A stretch of 64,000 nucleotides of DNA from Catenovulum sp052056295 (GCF_052056295.1 NZ_CP182493.1:3348001-3412000); one strand, 5' to 3'. Counted from the stretch's first letter, positions 26,118 through 35,800 are shown. The notes: generated by a model not told the origin, from the letters alone. Numbers and translations are program-made.

Positions 26118-26561
26118 TTACTCTTCAATTTTGAAGTGCTTTTTCATTGAAAAGCTATAGGCAGTAACAAAAGCACTTTGTTGGAAACCTTTTAAGCCAG
26201 TTTCTTTAAAATCAACCGGCATAGGGTTGCGTTTAATCACAGCTTTTTCTGTTTGTGGGCTTTGAATTTCAACCGTTACATTTTCCAAAAGTTGAATAGC
26301 GGCCTCAAGTTTAAAACCTAATGCACTGCCAGCAAACTTGCCTTTCATTGGTCTTTCTTTAATTACAACATGTTCTATTTTGTAGTCATGCATTAATTTG
26401 CCAAAGGTAAATTGGAAATCAGCTAGACCTTCGGCTGAACTGGCATCAGTTAAAACCACTTTTTGTGCACGACAATTTGGAATATCAAATACATCACCAT
26501 CCATAGTTAACAAACAAATAATGGCTTCGTTTGACTTAATTTCTACACCACAAACTTTCAC
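26118..26561 (-). CDS. DUF3010 family protein
   Basis: A 147-residue protein recognised as DUF3010, a gammaproteobacterial family of unknown function with an RNase H/RuvC-like look: MKVCGVEIKSNEAIICLL at the N-terminus, then HVVIKERPMKGKFAGSALGFK and a C-terminal KGFQQSAFVTAYSF. It converges with motY (60 bases between stops). No partner can be inferred from position. Confidence 0.75.
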   Translation of the reverse strand: MKVCGVEIKSNEAIICLLTMDGDVFDIPNCRAQKVVLTDASSAEGLADFQFTFGKLMHDYKIEHVVIKERPMKGKFAGSALGFKLEAAIQLLENVTVEIQSPQTEKAVIKRNPMPVDFKETGLKGFQQSAFVTAYSFSMKKHFKIEE

Positions 26562-26591
26562 TTAGCTACTCCAACACTTGTAAATATACAC

Positions 26592-26779
26592 AAAAGATAA
26601 ACAGACCCTAGTTTACTGTAATTTTGTCCTCATATATACGGTCTAACTAGGGTCTGTTTAACTTTTATGGACAAATTTTGTTCTAACTAAATACTTTTTA
26701 ATCAAGGCGCAGCATTGAAGGCCTAATGGATTAAGTCAAAATGCTGCAAAATTGTACTCAAAAGATAAACAGACCCTAG
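26592..26779. repeat. MITE-like inverted-repeat cluster (AAACAGACCCTAG)
   Basis: The word AAAAGATAAACAGACCCTAG occurs at 26592-26611 and 26760-26779; its near-exact reverse complement lies between them at 26645-26666 (21 of 22 bases with the first). The segment 26645-26779 is therefore a 135-bp unit bounded by inverted repeats, with an internal perfect 8-bp hairpin GCAGCATT / AATGCTGC (26709-26747); 26592-26666 is a second, 75-bp unit. No coding sequence. It fills the gap between the DUF3010 gene and gshA. Confidence 0.7.
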
Positions 26780-26908
26780 CAACAACATTAAACTTAAATC
26801 AATTTTGTTGCTGAGTAGCAAAACTATTGGGTTTATACTCAAGTCGCTTGGGTATAACTAACTTTTCGGGTATTTTGTTTACCATCTTATTTTATTGAGG
26901 AAAATTGC

Positions 26909-28468
26909 GTGAATTTAGCTGATTCGATTGAACTATTTTTTCAACAACATGGTGTGCAGTATGCCAATAGTTTAAATAGAGGTATCGAAAAAGAAGCATT
27001 ACGCATTACGCCTACAGGGCGCTTGTCGACACAACCTCATCCAGCACCTTTAGGCGCAGCTTTAACTAACCCCTACATAACAACTGACTATGCAGAAAGT
27101 TTGTTGGAGTTTATTACGCCAGTTGAGAACAATGCGCAAACCAGCATAGAGCAATTAATCGATTTGCATAAATTTGCTTACAGCCACCAAGGGGATGAAT
27201 TGTTATGGCCTATGAGCATGCCTTGTTTTGTTGGCTGTGAAGCAGATATTCAAATTGCCCAATACGGCAGCTCGAATATAGGTAAAATGAAAACCCTCTA
27301 TCGTGAAGGCTTAAAACATAGATATGGCAGTTATATGCAGGTGATATCTGGTGTGCATTTTAATTTTTCATTTCCTGATAGTTTTTGGCAAGAGTTGGCT
27401 CAGTCTGAAGGGCAAAGTTTAACGCAAGATTATATTTCGGCTAAATATCTGGCTGTGCTTAGAAATATCAAACGTCATTTGTGGATTTTAGCTTATTTAT
27501 TTGGTGCTTCACCTGCATTATGTGGTTCATTCTTAAAAGGTAAAAAATCAAACTATCCGTTTAAAACAGTTGGTAAAGGTACGTCGTATTTACCCTATGC
27601 AACTGCTTTACGTTTAAGTGATTTGGGATATACCAATAAAGCTCAAGCAGCGCTAAGTATTCGTTACAATAATTTGGCTGAGTATATTCATGGACTTAAA
27701 CAAGCGATAAAAATGCCATCAGCGGATTTTGCCCACATCAAAGCAGGTGAGCAGGGTGAATATCAGCAGTTGAACAAAAACGTATTGCAAATCGAAAATG
27801 AATATTACTCACCTGTCCGTCCAAAACGTGTCGCCAACAGCGGTGAAAAACCAACGGACGCTTTGTTACGCGGTGGCGTGCAGTATATTGAGCTGCGAGC
27901 TTTGGATATTGACCCTTTTTCTCCTGCCGGTGTTAATATTGAACAAATCAGATTTTTAGATCTATTTTTAACTTGGTGCGCGCTGGTTGAATCGCCAGAA
28001 ATTCACAGCTGTAATGAATTTTTAAATGCAGCTAATTTGCAGCAAACATTATTATATGGGCGTAAACCAGGCATATTGTTGGATAAGTCTGGTGAAAAAA
28101 TAGCTTTAACTGATTGGGCTGAGCAAATAATGATAGAGCTTAGCCAACTGGCGAGCTACTTTGATGGCGCTAACTCGAATGACTATCAAAATGCATTAAA
28201 TAGCCAAAGAGAAAAACTGTTAAATCCTGATTTAACCCCTTCGGGTAAAGTTGTTGCTGCGCTAACGGAAAATAATTGGGATAACGCAACCCTAGGCTTG
28301 AATATAGCTGCAGACTTTAAACAAGCTGCACTTGAGCGTGATTATGTGCAGTTTAGCCAAGAATATTTGCAGCAAACCAGTCAACAAAGTGTGGTTAAAC
28401 AACAAGCTATAGAGCAAACTCCACAAGCTGAGTTTGCCGATTTTTTAAATGATTATTTTGCAAAATAG
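26909..28468 (+). CDS. gshA: Glutamate-cysteine ligase
   Basis: 519 residues, the length of the proteobacterial class I enzyme, which joins glutamate and cysteine in the first step of glutathione synthesis using ATP. Typical segments: RGIEKEALRITPTG at the start, TTDYAESLLEFITP, YRYGSYMQVISGVHFNFS-like region, and VQYIELRALDIDPFSPAG. The GTG at 26909 is taken as start because TGAGG lies 8 bases upstream. Followed after four bases by the lipoprotein gene. Confidence 0.95.
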   Translation: MNLADSIELFFQQHGVQYANSLNRGIEKEALRITPTGRLSTQPHPAPLGAALTNPYITTDYAESLLEFITPVENNAQTSIEQLIDLHKFAYSHQGDELLWPMSMPCFVGCEADIQIAQYGSSNIGKMKTLYREGLKHRYGSYMQVISGVHFNFSFPDSFWQELAQSEGQSLTQDYISAKYLAVLRNIKRHLWILAYLFGASPALCGSFLKGKKSNYPFKTVGKGTSYLPYATALRLSDLGYTNKAQAALSIRYNNLAEYIHGLKQAIKMPSADFAHIKAGEQGEYQQLNKNVLQIENEYYSPVRPKRVANSGEKPTDALLRGGVQYIELRALDIDPFSPAGVNIEQIRFLDLFLTWCALVESPEIHSCNEFLNAANLQQTLLYGRKPGILLDKSGEKIALTDWAEQIMIELSQLASYFDGANSNDYQNALNSQREKLLNPDLTPSGKVVAALTENNWDNATLGLNIAADFKQAALERDYVQFSQEYLQQTSQQSVVKQQAIEQTPQAEFADFLNDYFAK

Positions 28469-28472
28469 TAAT

Positions 28473-29093
28473 ATGCTGAAATTCAAATTATATATAGGAC
28501 TTTTGATTGCTAGCGCCATTCTTGCGGGCTGTGCAACATCACCGCCACAGAAGCCAGATGATTTATGTGAAATCTTTTATGAGCACAGAGATTGGTACGA
28601 CGCGGCAGCTGATGCCAGAGACAAGTGGGGTGTGCCAATTCATATTCCAATGGCAATGATGTACCAAGAAAGTTCTTTTAAATCAGATGCTCAGCCACCA
28701 ATGGAGTATTTTTTAGGTTTTATTCCGATTGGTCGTGCCAGTAGCGCCTATGGTTATTCGCAAGCTAAAACAATGACTTGGGATGATTATAAACGTGAAA
28801 CAGGCAATGGTTGGGCTGATAGAGACGATTTTGAAGATGCGATAGATTTTATGGGCTGGTTTATTTATAAAACGCATAAAATTAACGGCGTTTCAAAATG
28901 GGATGCAAACAAACAATATTTAAACTACCACGAAGGTTGGGGTGGTTATCGCAAAAAAACTTATAATAAAAAGAAATGGTTACAAAACGTAGCACTTAAA
29001 GTACAGCGCCGCGCCGAAACTTATGGTGCGCAACTAAAACGCTGTGAAGAAGACCTACAAAGTGGTTGGTTATGGCGCTTGTTTTTTGGCTAA
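28473..29093 (+). CDS. Lipoprotein with SLT/lysozyme-like fold
   Basis: 206 residues from ATG 28473; the in-frame ATG at 28449 lies within gshA. A lipoprotein signal (LLIASAILAGCATSP, lipobox LAGC, Cys at residue 19) anchors it to the outer membrane. IPMAMMYQESSFKSDAQPP resembles the catalytic-Glu segment of lytic transglycosylases, and AYGYSQAKTMTWDDY with YLNYHEGWGGY the rest of the fold. Likely a peptidoglycan-cleaving or peptidoglycan-binding lipoprotein; activity is inferred from the Glu motif only. Confidence 0.7.
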   Translation: MLKFKLYIGLLIASAILAGCATSPPQKPDDLCEIFYEHRDWYDAAADARDKWGVPIHIPMAMMYQESSFKSDAQPPMEYFLGFIPIGRASSAYGYSQAKTMTWDDYKRETGNGWADRDDFEDAIDFMGWFIYKTHKINGVSKWDANKQYLNYHEGWGGYRKKTYNKKKWLQNVALKVQRRAETYGAQLKRCEEDLQSGWLWRLFFG

Positions 29094-29373
29094 AAAAACC
29101 GTCTTTTGGTCAGTTGTACCGATTTTGTGTTAATAAGTAATTTTTTAATTAACAAATTGTTATATGTTATTTCTTTTTGTTAGCAAAGCAACTTAGCCTT
29201 GTTTTGCTAACTGCATGATTCTACTTTAAACCTGAAATTACTTAAATAACGAGACTTGTGGTCAGTTATTTCTCGCAAATATTTCATTTCTGCAATCTAT
29301 TTTCATTCAACTAGGCTTAAGCAAAGGGTTCCCCCCTTTTACTTTTTAAATTGAACGCAGTTGAGGGTTATGT

Positions 29374-29754
29374 ATGCAAGTTTCGCAGCAAGCGTCGACT
29401 AAACCGTATACCTCAAGGAATTGGCAAATAAAAACAATAGATGGATTGTGTTTAATCGCGGAGCAAGGTCAGTTGAAGCTGACCGGAGAAATGGATGCAC
29501 CTAATGCAATGTGGAAGTTTAGAGCTGGACACGACATAGGTTTGTATCAAATTTATAATGCAGTAAGTGGTGAAGTACTGATAGACAGTATAAACGGTGG
29601 TCATGATGAATGGGCTGTTGAACCTTGTTATCAAGGCTATTGTCATTTAGTTAGCCCTGGTGGTTTATTCAGACATTTTGAACGCTGTAATGACAGTGTG
29701 CAAGGTGTTGCAACTTTCAAGTTTATTGAATACGAAAAATGGTATTTAACCTAA
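29374..29754 (+). CDS. Small protein of unknown function
   Basis: 126 residues, not recognised. No signal peptide or membrane segment. Spaced aromatic motifs (WQIKTIDGLCLIAE, AMWKFRAGHDIGLYQIYN, LFRHFERCN) hint at a small all-beta, ricin-like fold, but this is weak. Four Cys are present. It has GAGGG before the start and ends overlapping the stop of the opposite-strand receiver-TPR gene by 4 bases. The 280 bases upstream hold a GTTAGCAAA / TTTGCTAAC hairpin (29179-29211) and nothing else recognised. Confidence 0.6.
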   Translation: MQVSQQASTKPYTSRNWQIKTIDGLCLIAEQGQLKLTGEMDAPNAMWKFRAGHDIGLYQIYNAVSGEVLIDSINGGHDEWAVEPCYQGYCHLVSPGGLFRHFERCNDSVQGVATFKFIEYEKWYLT

Positions 29755-31394
29755 TCTTTCATGTGTGCCTCTTGTGCTTGGGCGCTACGCTCAAGCAATT
29801 TTTCATATCTAGTTTGTTGTTCATTTGGTAATTGTTGTACTGAAATAATGCTAATCGCATTGTTATATAAAGCTAACTGCGCTTCAGTGAGTTGTGTTCG
29901 AAACTTTTGATCAACTAATGCTTGCAACATATTTAATGCAATACGAACATTTTTTGGCATAAGTCTAAGCGCGTCAGCAAAAGCTTGAATGGCAGCTGGA
30001 TACTGTTTTTTTCCATATAGTTGCACCGCAATATTATTCAGCTGCCTTGGCGTAAATGGAATATCGGTTTTTTCACTTTTTTCTTGGTTTAAATAAGTGG
30101 TTAATACTTTGTCACTAATTGAGTTGTCCGGTGTATGGTGCTGATGAATATGCTCTAAAATATTCAAAGCTTGGTCTTGAAAACCCAATTCGTGAAAAGC
30201 TTTAGCTTTATCAATATAGTCTTCTAAGTTGCCACTTTCTTCGTGCTCTAATACGCCTGCGACCAATTGTTTGGCTTTGCTTTCTTCATCTTTTAAATAA
30301 TGGATACGCGCTTGCACAATAGATATTTTGTCTTTGTTTTCAACCGAAGAAGGGAATTGGTCCTTCATTGCTTCTAGACATTTTTCCGACTGACGCACAA
30401 TCACAGCTGACTCTTGTTCAGGCAGGGTCAGCGCATAATCAATACCAGCTCTTGCTACTGTTAGATACAAATCAGGTGTTTCATGAAACGAACGTTTCGC
30501 ATATTTGAGCATAGCTTTGGCTGCATCGTACTGGCCTGAGTGGTCATGTACTAAACGCGCTAACTGCACTACGTTTTTGTGCCTATCAATATTACGTGGC
30601 GATAATTCACTGGCGTTTTGCAGTTTTTGATAAGCAAGTTCAAACTCATCATGTTTTATGTAATATTGGCCAAGCAAATCTAATGCGGCTAAACGGGTAG
30701 AAGGTTTAGCAACTAACTTCTCTAAAATATTAATTGCAGCATCTTCCTTGTGTAAACCTAAATAAGCTTTGGCTAAACCAACCATGGCCCAAGTAAATTT
30801 CTGTAAGGTGATTATTTCGTAGTAAAACTGTGCCGCTTGCTGATACTTTTCTGACGCAAGCAATGCATCACCTTTCATACGCATCAATAAGGGATACAGA
30901 TTAGCCGCTTTCGGATCCATTAATAAAGATTCAACTTGCTCCAGCACCATCACATAATCTTGTTGATCAATTGCCCAATAAACTTTAGCCAGTTTATGTT
31001 TGCGGGTTAATACACGGCGTAGGCGGTCACTTAATTCTTTAGCAGTAAAAGGTTTTGCAAGAAAGTCATCCGGTTGCAGTTCAACCACACTATTTACTAA
31101 AGCTGCATCTGTTTCGGCACTGGTAAATATAAAGGCTGTGGTAAGTTTAATTGCGCCTTTGGCTTTTAATTCTTCAAATAGTTGATAACCGTCTTTGTCA
31201 CGGCTTAAATTAAATGAACATATAATCAAGTTAAACTGACTTTCGTCCGCCAAACGCAAAGCATGTTTAGCGCTTTCCGCAACCATAATTTTGTCGAAGC
31301 CGAGTTTTTCTAACGACTGTTTTAAGAAAACTTGCGCTAAAGCTTGATCGTCAATAATCAGCACATTGGCGTTTTTAATCAGTTCAGGGTTCAT
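29751..31394 (-). CDS. Receiver-domain protein with TPR repeats (degenerate receiver)
   Basis: 547 residues: a CheY-like receiver (1-125) followed by TPR-type helical repeats to the end. The acidic pair IIDDQ and the conserved Lys (FLAKPF) are present, but the phospho-acceptor position reads LIICSFNLSRDKDG, with Ser (codon TCA) where Asp is expected. The layout resembles VieB-like regulators, which act through protein contacts and not DNA binding. A pseudo-receiver with TPR partner-binding is the best reading; the partner is unknown. Single gene, divergent from thiC. Confidence 0.8.
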   Translation of the reverse strand: MNPELIKNANVLIIDDQALAQVFLKQSLEKLGFDKIMVAESAKHALRLADESQFNLIICSFNLSRDKDGYQLFEELKAKGAIKLTTAFIFTSAETDAALVNSVVELQPDDFLAKPFTAKELSDRLRRVLTRKHKLAKVYWAIDQQDYVMVLEQVESLLMDPKAANLYPLLMRMKGDALLASEKYQQAAQFYYEIITLQKFTWAMVGLAKAYLGLHKEDAAINILEKLVAKPSTRLAALDLLGQYYIKHDEFELAYQKLQNASELSPRNIDRHKNVVQLARLVHDHSGQYDAAKAMLKYAKRSFHETPDLYLTVARAGIDYALTLPEQESAVIVRQSEKCLEAMKDQFPSSVENKDKISIVQARIHYLKDEESKAKQLVAGVLEHEESGNLEDYIDKAKAFHELGFQDQALNILEHIHQHHTPDNSISDKVLTTYLNQEKSEKTDIPFTPRQLNNIAVQLYGKKQYPAAIQAFADALRLMPKNVRIALNMLQALVDQKFRTQLTEAQLALYNNAISIISVQQLPNEQQTRYEKLLERSAQAQEAHMKD

Positions 31395-31586
31395 TTTTAT
31401 CCGTGTGTTATCGATATGCCTGCTGACAAAAGCTTTGGCTCGATGAATGAATTGATTATTGATTTAATGCATAAAAATTACAAGTGATTAGCCATATTAC
31501 TGGTCTGCTATGTTGATTATATAAAAATATTCTGTTGATTAAGCTTTAAAATTATTCCGTAAACTATATACTTTGTCGTGATTTTA

Positions 31587-31668
31587 CTTGTCGGAGTGCC
31601 TTAGGGCTGAGATCGCAATAGCGGGATCCGTCGAACCTGATCTGGTTTATACCAGCGTAGGGAACAAG
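31587..31668 (+). promoter_or_regulatory. TPP (THI-box) riboswitch upstream of thiC
   Basis: The conserved core is clear: GGAGTGCC, GGGCTGAGA (31613-31621 region), CGGGATCC, then GAACCTGATCTGG and GCGTAGGGAACAAG. P1 pairs CTTGT (31587-31591) with ACAAG (31664-31668). A second CTTGT at 31688-31692 and CACTCCG (31702-31708) can pair with ACAAGA and with CGGAGTG of the aptamer, giving an alternative fold. Thiamine pyrophosphate binding would shut down the operon. Confidence 0.95.
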
Positions 31669-31742
31669 ATACGTTTCAGTATAATGTCTTGTCGATAGCC
31701 ACACTCCGTCTTTAATTTACTTTAATGATTAAAGGCAAATAT

Positions 31743-33668
31743 ATGTCACAACCAAACCGCAGAGAAAAACGCGCACAAGCGCAAGCGTTTATCAGTAGCT
31801 TATCTGGTCAACCATTCCCTAATTCACAAAAGATTTATGTTGAAGGTAGTGATCCTTCTATCCGTGTACCTATGCGTCAAATCAGTGTTTCTGACACTTT
31901 TGCTGGTGGTACTAAAGAAGATCCTATTTTCGAAAAAAATGAGCCGGTTAATGTTTATGATACTTCTGGTCCATATACAGATCCTGAAGTTGTTATTGAT
32001 GTTCACAAAGGTTTGCCGCGTATTCGCGAGCAGTGGATTGATGCGCGTAACGATACCGAAGCATTAGACTCAGTAACTTCTCACTATAGCCAAAAACGTT
32101 TAGCAGATGATGGTTTAGACCATATTCGTTTTGACCATTTACCTAAAGTTCGCCGCGCTAAAGCGGGTAAAAATGTTTCGCAAATGCACTATGCTCGCCA
32201 AGGTATTATTACCCCAGAAATGGAATATATTGCCATTCGTGAGAATATGAAACGCGCTGAAGTTAAAGAGCAAATTTTATTGCAACAGCACAAAGGCCAA
32301 GCTTGGGGCGCTAAATTGCCAGACGAAATAACACCTGAGTTTGTTCGTAAAGAAGTAGCTGAAGGTCGTGCAATTATTCCAGCAAACATTAATCACCCTG
32401 AAATCGAACCTATGATCATTGGTCGCAATTTCTTGGTTAAAGTAAATGCGAATATCGGTAACTCTGCTGTTACTTCGTCAATTGAAGAAGAAGTAGAAAA
32501 ACTAGTATGGTCAACGCGTTGGGGTGGCGATACTGTAATGGATTTATCAACTGGTCGTTATATTCATGAAACGCGTGAATGGATTATCCGTAACTCGCCT
32601 GTACCAATTGGCACAGTTCCAATTTACCAAGCACTAGAAAAAGTAAATGGTGTTGCTGAAGATTTAACTTGGGAAGTTTTCCGCGATACTCTAATTGAGC
32701 AAGCCGAGCAGGGTGTTGACTATTTCACTATCCACGCAGGTGTTTTGTTACGTTATGTACCTATGACAGCCAAGCGTTTAACCGGTATTGTGTCGCGTGG
32801 TGGTTCTATTATGGCTAAGTGGTGTTTAGCGCATCACCAAGAAAACTTCTTGTACACGCATTTTGAAGAGATTTGTGAAATTATGAAACAGTACGATGTT
32901 TCATTCTCTTTAGGTGATGGTTTACGCCCAGGTTCAATTGCAGATGCCAATGACGAAGCACAATTTAGTGAATTACGCACTTTAGGTGAGTTAACTAAGA
33001 TTGCTTGGAAACACGATGTACAGGTTATGATTGAAGGCCCAGGCCATGTTCCTATGCATATGATCCACGAAAACATGACTGAGCAATTAAAACACTGTCA
33101 TGAAGCACCTTTCTATACCTTAGGCCCATTAACCACAGATATCGCACCCGGTTACGACCACTTTACTTCTGGTATAGGTGCGGCACAAATTGGTTGGTAT
33201 GGCTGTGCTATGTTGTGTTATGTAACACCAAAAGAGCATTTAGGTTTACCAAACAAAGAAGACGTTAAAGAAGGTTTAATTACCTATAAAATCGCCGCGC
33301 ATGCAGCCGATTTAGCTAAAGGCCACCCAGGTGCTCAAATTCGCGATAATGCATTATCAAAAGCGCGTTTTGAATTCCGTTGGATTGATCAATTTAACCT
33401 AGGTTTAGATCCTGAGCGTGCACGTGAATTCCACGATGAAACCTTGCCACAAGAATCAGGTAAAGTTGCGCACTTCTGCTCTATGTGTGGTCCTAAATTC
33501 TGTTCAATGAAAATCACGCAAGAAGTACGTGACTATGCTGCGGGTTTAGAAGCGCAAGAAGCCGAAGCCCAGGCGATTGAAATTCAGCCGGCTGACGTTA
33601 ATTCAGGTATGGCGGAAAAGTCGAAAGAGTTCCGTGAAAAAGGTTCTGAGATTTATCACAAAGCTTAA
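31743..33668 (+). CDS. thiC: Phosphomethylpyrimidine synthase
   Basis: 641 residues from ATG 31743 (AAAGG eight bases upstream; the ATG at 31725 has no such site). ThiC is a radical-SAM enzyme that rearranges aminoimidazole ribotide into HMP phosphate. The C-terminal cluster-binding motif CSMCGPKFCSM (CX2CX4C) is intact near residue 580; HIRFDHLPKVRRAKAG and GPGHVPMHMIHENM are family hallmarks. First gene of the thiamine operon. Confidence 0.97.
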   Translation: MSQPNRREKRAQAQAFISSLSGQPFPNSQKIYVEGSDPSIRVPMRQISVSDTFAGGTKEDPIFEKNEPVNVYDTSGPYTDPEVVIDVHKGLPRIREQWIDARNDTEALDSVTSHYSQKRLADDGLDHIRFDHLPKVRRAKAGKNVSQMHYARQGIITPEMEYIAIRENMKRAEVKEQILLQQHKGQAWGAKLPDEITPEFVRKEVAEGRAIIPANINHPEIEPMIIGRNFLVKVNANIGNSAVTSSIEEEVEKLVWSTRWGGDTVMDLSTGRYIHETREWIIRNSPVPIGTVPIYQALEKVNGVAEDLTWEVFRDTLIEQAEQGVDYFTIHAGVLLRYVPMTAKRLTGIVSRGGSIMAKWCLAHHQENFLYTHFEEICEIMKQYDVSFSLGDGLRPGSIADANDEAQFSELRTLGELTKIAWKHDVQVMIEGPGHVPMHMIHENMTEQLKHCHEAPFYTLGPLTTDIAPGYDHFTSGIGAAQIGWYGCAMLCYVTPKEHLGLPNKEDVKEGLITYKIAAHAADLAKGHPGAQIRDNALSKARFEFRWIDQFNLGLDPERAREFHDETLPQESGKVAHFCSMCGPKFCSMKITQEVRDYAAGLEAQEAEAQAIEIQPADVNSGMAEKSKEFREKGSEIYHKA

Positions 33669-33700
33669 TTTTTTGCTTCTAAACTTAGGTAGTTAGCAGG

Positions 33701-34807
33701 ATGAAAATAGCCGTTGTAGGCGGTGGTTTACTTGGGCGTTTATTGGCTTGGCAATTGAGTTTGCCAAGCCAAACTCTCGGTCAGTTAAATCAAGTCAGCT
33801 TGTTTGAAAAAGGTGATGAATCCGGTAAAAGCAGTGCGGGTTACATAGCTGCAGCTATGGTTGCACCTGTTGCTGAGTCGGTCATTTCTGGTGCTTTAGT
33901 TAGCAGTTTGGGCGAGCGCTCGTTGCAGTTGTGGCCTCAGTTATTAAAGCAGTTACCGCAAACTGTTTTTTATCAACAAAATGGCAGCCTGATTGTTGCA
34001 CACGCGCAAGACAAAGGGGATTTGCTCAGTTTTAACCAAAGGTTGAAACTGTATGATCAACCTAGTCCTGATGCAGATGTTAAAAACGGCAAAGTGCAGT
34101 GGTTATCTGGCGAGCAAATTGCCGAAGTTGAGCCGCAGTTAGCAGGGCGCTTTCATCAAGGTTTGTATCTTCCGACCGAAGCGCAAATTGATAACCGGGC
34201 TTTATATCTAGCGTTAAATCAAGCTTTACTTGATAACCAAGTAAATCTGCATTGGTTAACTCAAGTTGAAGTAGCGCCAAATCAAGTATTGCTCGCGGAT
34301 AAAACATTAGAATTTGATTTGGTTATAGATTGCCGTGGTATGGGCGCAAATGTCGATATTAAAACTTTGCGTGGCGTACGTGGTGAAGTAGCTCGGGTAT
34401 ATGCACCAGAGGTTTATCTACAAAGGCCGGTGCGCTTAATGCACCCAAGGTATCCAATTTATATTGTACCTAAACCAAATAATCAGTATGTGATAGGTGC
34501 AACTGAAATTGAGTCGCAGTCAGATAAGCCACCAACTGTGCGTTCGGCACTTGAATTATTGTCTGCCGCATACAGTGTACATCCTGGATTTGCCGAAGCG
34601 GAAATTTTAGAAATTGAAAGTGGTTTGCGACCAACCCTGTTTGATAATGAACCAAAAATCTTTAATCAAGCAGGTTTAATGCGAATAAATGGTTTATATC
34701 GTCATGGCTTTTTATTAGCGCCAGCTATTATGGAACAAGCTTTGGCTGTGTTAGATGAAAATTCGCATACTCAGATAAACCCACAGGTATTGTCACTATG
34801 CAATTAA
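33701..34807 (+). CDS. thiO: Glycine oxidase / FAD-dependent oxidoreductase ThiO
   Basis: 368 residues with the FAD-binding IAVVGGGLLGRLLAWQL at the N-terminus and GLRPTLFDNEP plus LYRHGFLLAPA near the end, as in D-amino-acid-oxidase-like ThiO. It makes dehydroglycine for the thiazole ring using oxygen, so this organism uses the aerobic ThiO and not ThiH at this locus. Its end overlaps thiS by 10 bases. Confidence 0.9.
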   Translation: MKIAVVGGGLLGRLLAWQLSLPSQTLGQLNQVSLFEKGDESGKSSAGYIAAAMVAPVAESVISGALVSSLGERSLQLWPQLLKQLPQTVFYQQNGSLIVAHAQDKGDLLSFNQRLKLYDQPSPDADVKNGKVQWLSGEQIAEVEPQLAGRFHQGLYLPTEAQIDNRALYLALNQALLDNQVNLHWLTQVEVAPNQVLLADKTLEFDLVIDCRGMGANVDIKTLRGVRGEVARVYAPEVYLQRPVRLMHPRYPIYIVPKPNNQYVIGATEIESQSDKPPTVRSALELLSAAYSVHPGFAEAEILEIESGLRPTLFDNEPKIFNQAGLMRINGLYRHGFLLAPAIMEQALAVLDENSHTQINPQVLSLCN

Positions 34808-34995
34808 AAATAAATGGCCAAACGGTCGAAGTTACTGAAACAAAATCTTTGTTAGACGTGGTTGGTGAATTTGGTGCAATCGCTCCTTTCGCTCTAGCTG
34901 TGAATGGCCAATTTGTGCCAAAAAGTCAGCACGAAAGTTGGAATTTAGCTGAACAAGATTCAATTGAAATTTTGTCACCAGTACAAGGTGGTTAA
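34798..34995 (+). CDS. thiS: Sulfur carrier protein ThiS
   Basis: 65 residues, ubiquitin-like, ending in the Gly-Gly tail (ILSPVQGG) that ThiF adenylates and converts to thiocarboxylate. Overlaps thiO and is followed one base later by thiG. Confidence 0.95.
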   Translation: MQLKINGQTVEVTETKSLLDVVGEFGAIAPFALAVNGQFVPKSQHESWNLAEQDSIEILSPVQGG

Positions 34996-34996
34996 T

Positions 34997-35800
34997 ATGG
35001 CTATTGATGTAAACACAGATTTGTTAGACATATATGGGCAAAAATTTAGCAGCCGTTTATTAATTGGCTCTGCTTTATATCCCTCACCCAAAGTGATGCA
35101 AGATTCAATTGCAGCTTCACAAGCACAAATTGTTACTGTGTCACTTCGTCGCCAGTCACCAGAATCTGGTGGTGGTAATATGTTTTGGCAACAAATTAAA
35201 GATTTGGGTTTAACCATATTACCCAATACAGCTGGTTGTCATTCTATTCAAGAAGCTGTGACGCTAGCTCAAATGTCGCGCGAAATCTTTGAAACTGATT
35301 GGGTGAAATTAGAGTTAGTGGGGGATGAATATAATCTTCAGCCCGACCCAATTGATTTGGTTAAAGCGACTGAAATTTTAATCAATGATGGTTTTAAAGT
35401 TTTACCTTATTGCACGGACGATTTAGTGATTTGTCGCCATTTGGTTGAATTGGGCTGTGAAGTATTAATGCCGTGGGGCGCGCCAATTGGTACGGGCAAA
35501 GGTTTATTAAATCCGTATGCTTTGTCGGCTATCCGCAATCGTTTTCCACAAACGACCCTGGTGGTGGATGCAGGTATTGGCAAACCATCAGATGCAGTAC
35601 AAGCATTTGAATTGGGCTATGATGCAATTTTATTAAACTCAGCGGTTGCGCAAGCGCAAGATCCTATTGTCATGGCAAATGCGTTTAAAGCTGCTTGTGA
35701 AGCTGGGCGTTTTGGTTATTTAGCCGGTAAAATGCCGGAAAAAGATACTGCACAGCCAAGTACCCCGACTTTAGGCATGCCATTTTGGCACCAGTCCTAA
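34997..35800 (+). CDS. thiG: Thiazole synthase
   Basis: 267 residues from ATG 34997; the ATG at 34964 lies inside thiS. ThiG condenses DXP, dehydroglycine and ThiS-thiocarboxylate. LLIGSALYPSPKVMQ, VSLRRQ, WVKLELVGD with the Schiff-base Lys, and PWGAPIGTGKGLLNP are all present. Confidence 0.96.
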   Translation: MAIDVNTDLLDIYGQKFSSRLLIGSALYPSPKVMQDSIAASQAQIVTVSLRRQSPESGGGNMFWQQIKDLGLTILPNTAGCHSIQEAVTLAQMSREIFETDWVKLELVGDEYNLQPDPIDLVKATEILINDGFKVLPYCTDDLVICRHLVELGCEVLMPWGAPIGTGKGLLNPYALSAIRNRFPQTTLVVDAGIGKPSDAVQAFELGYDAILLNSAVAQAQDPIVMANAFKAACEAGRFGYLAGKMPEKDTAQPSTPTLGMPFWHQS

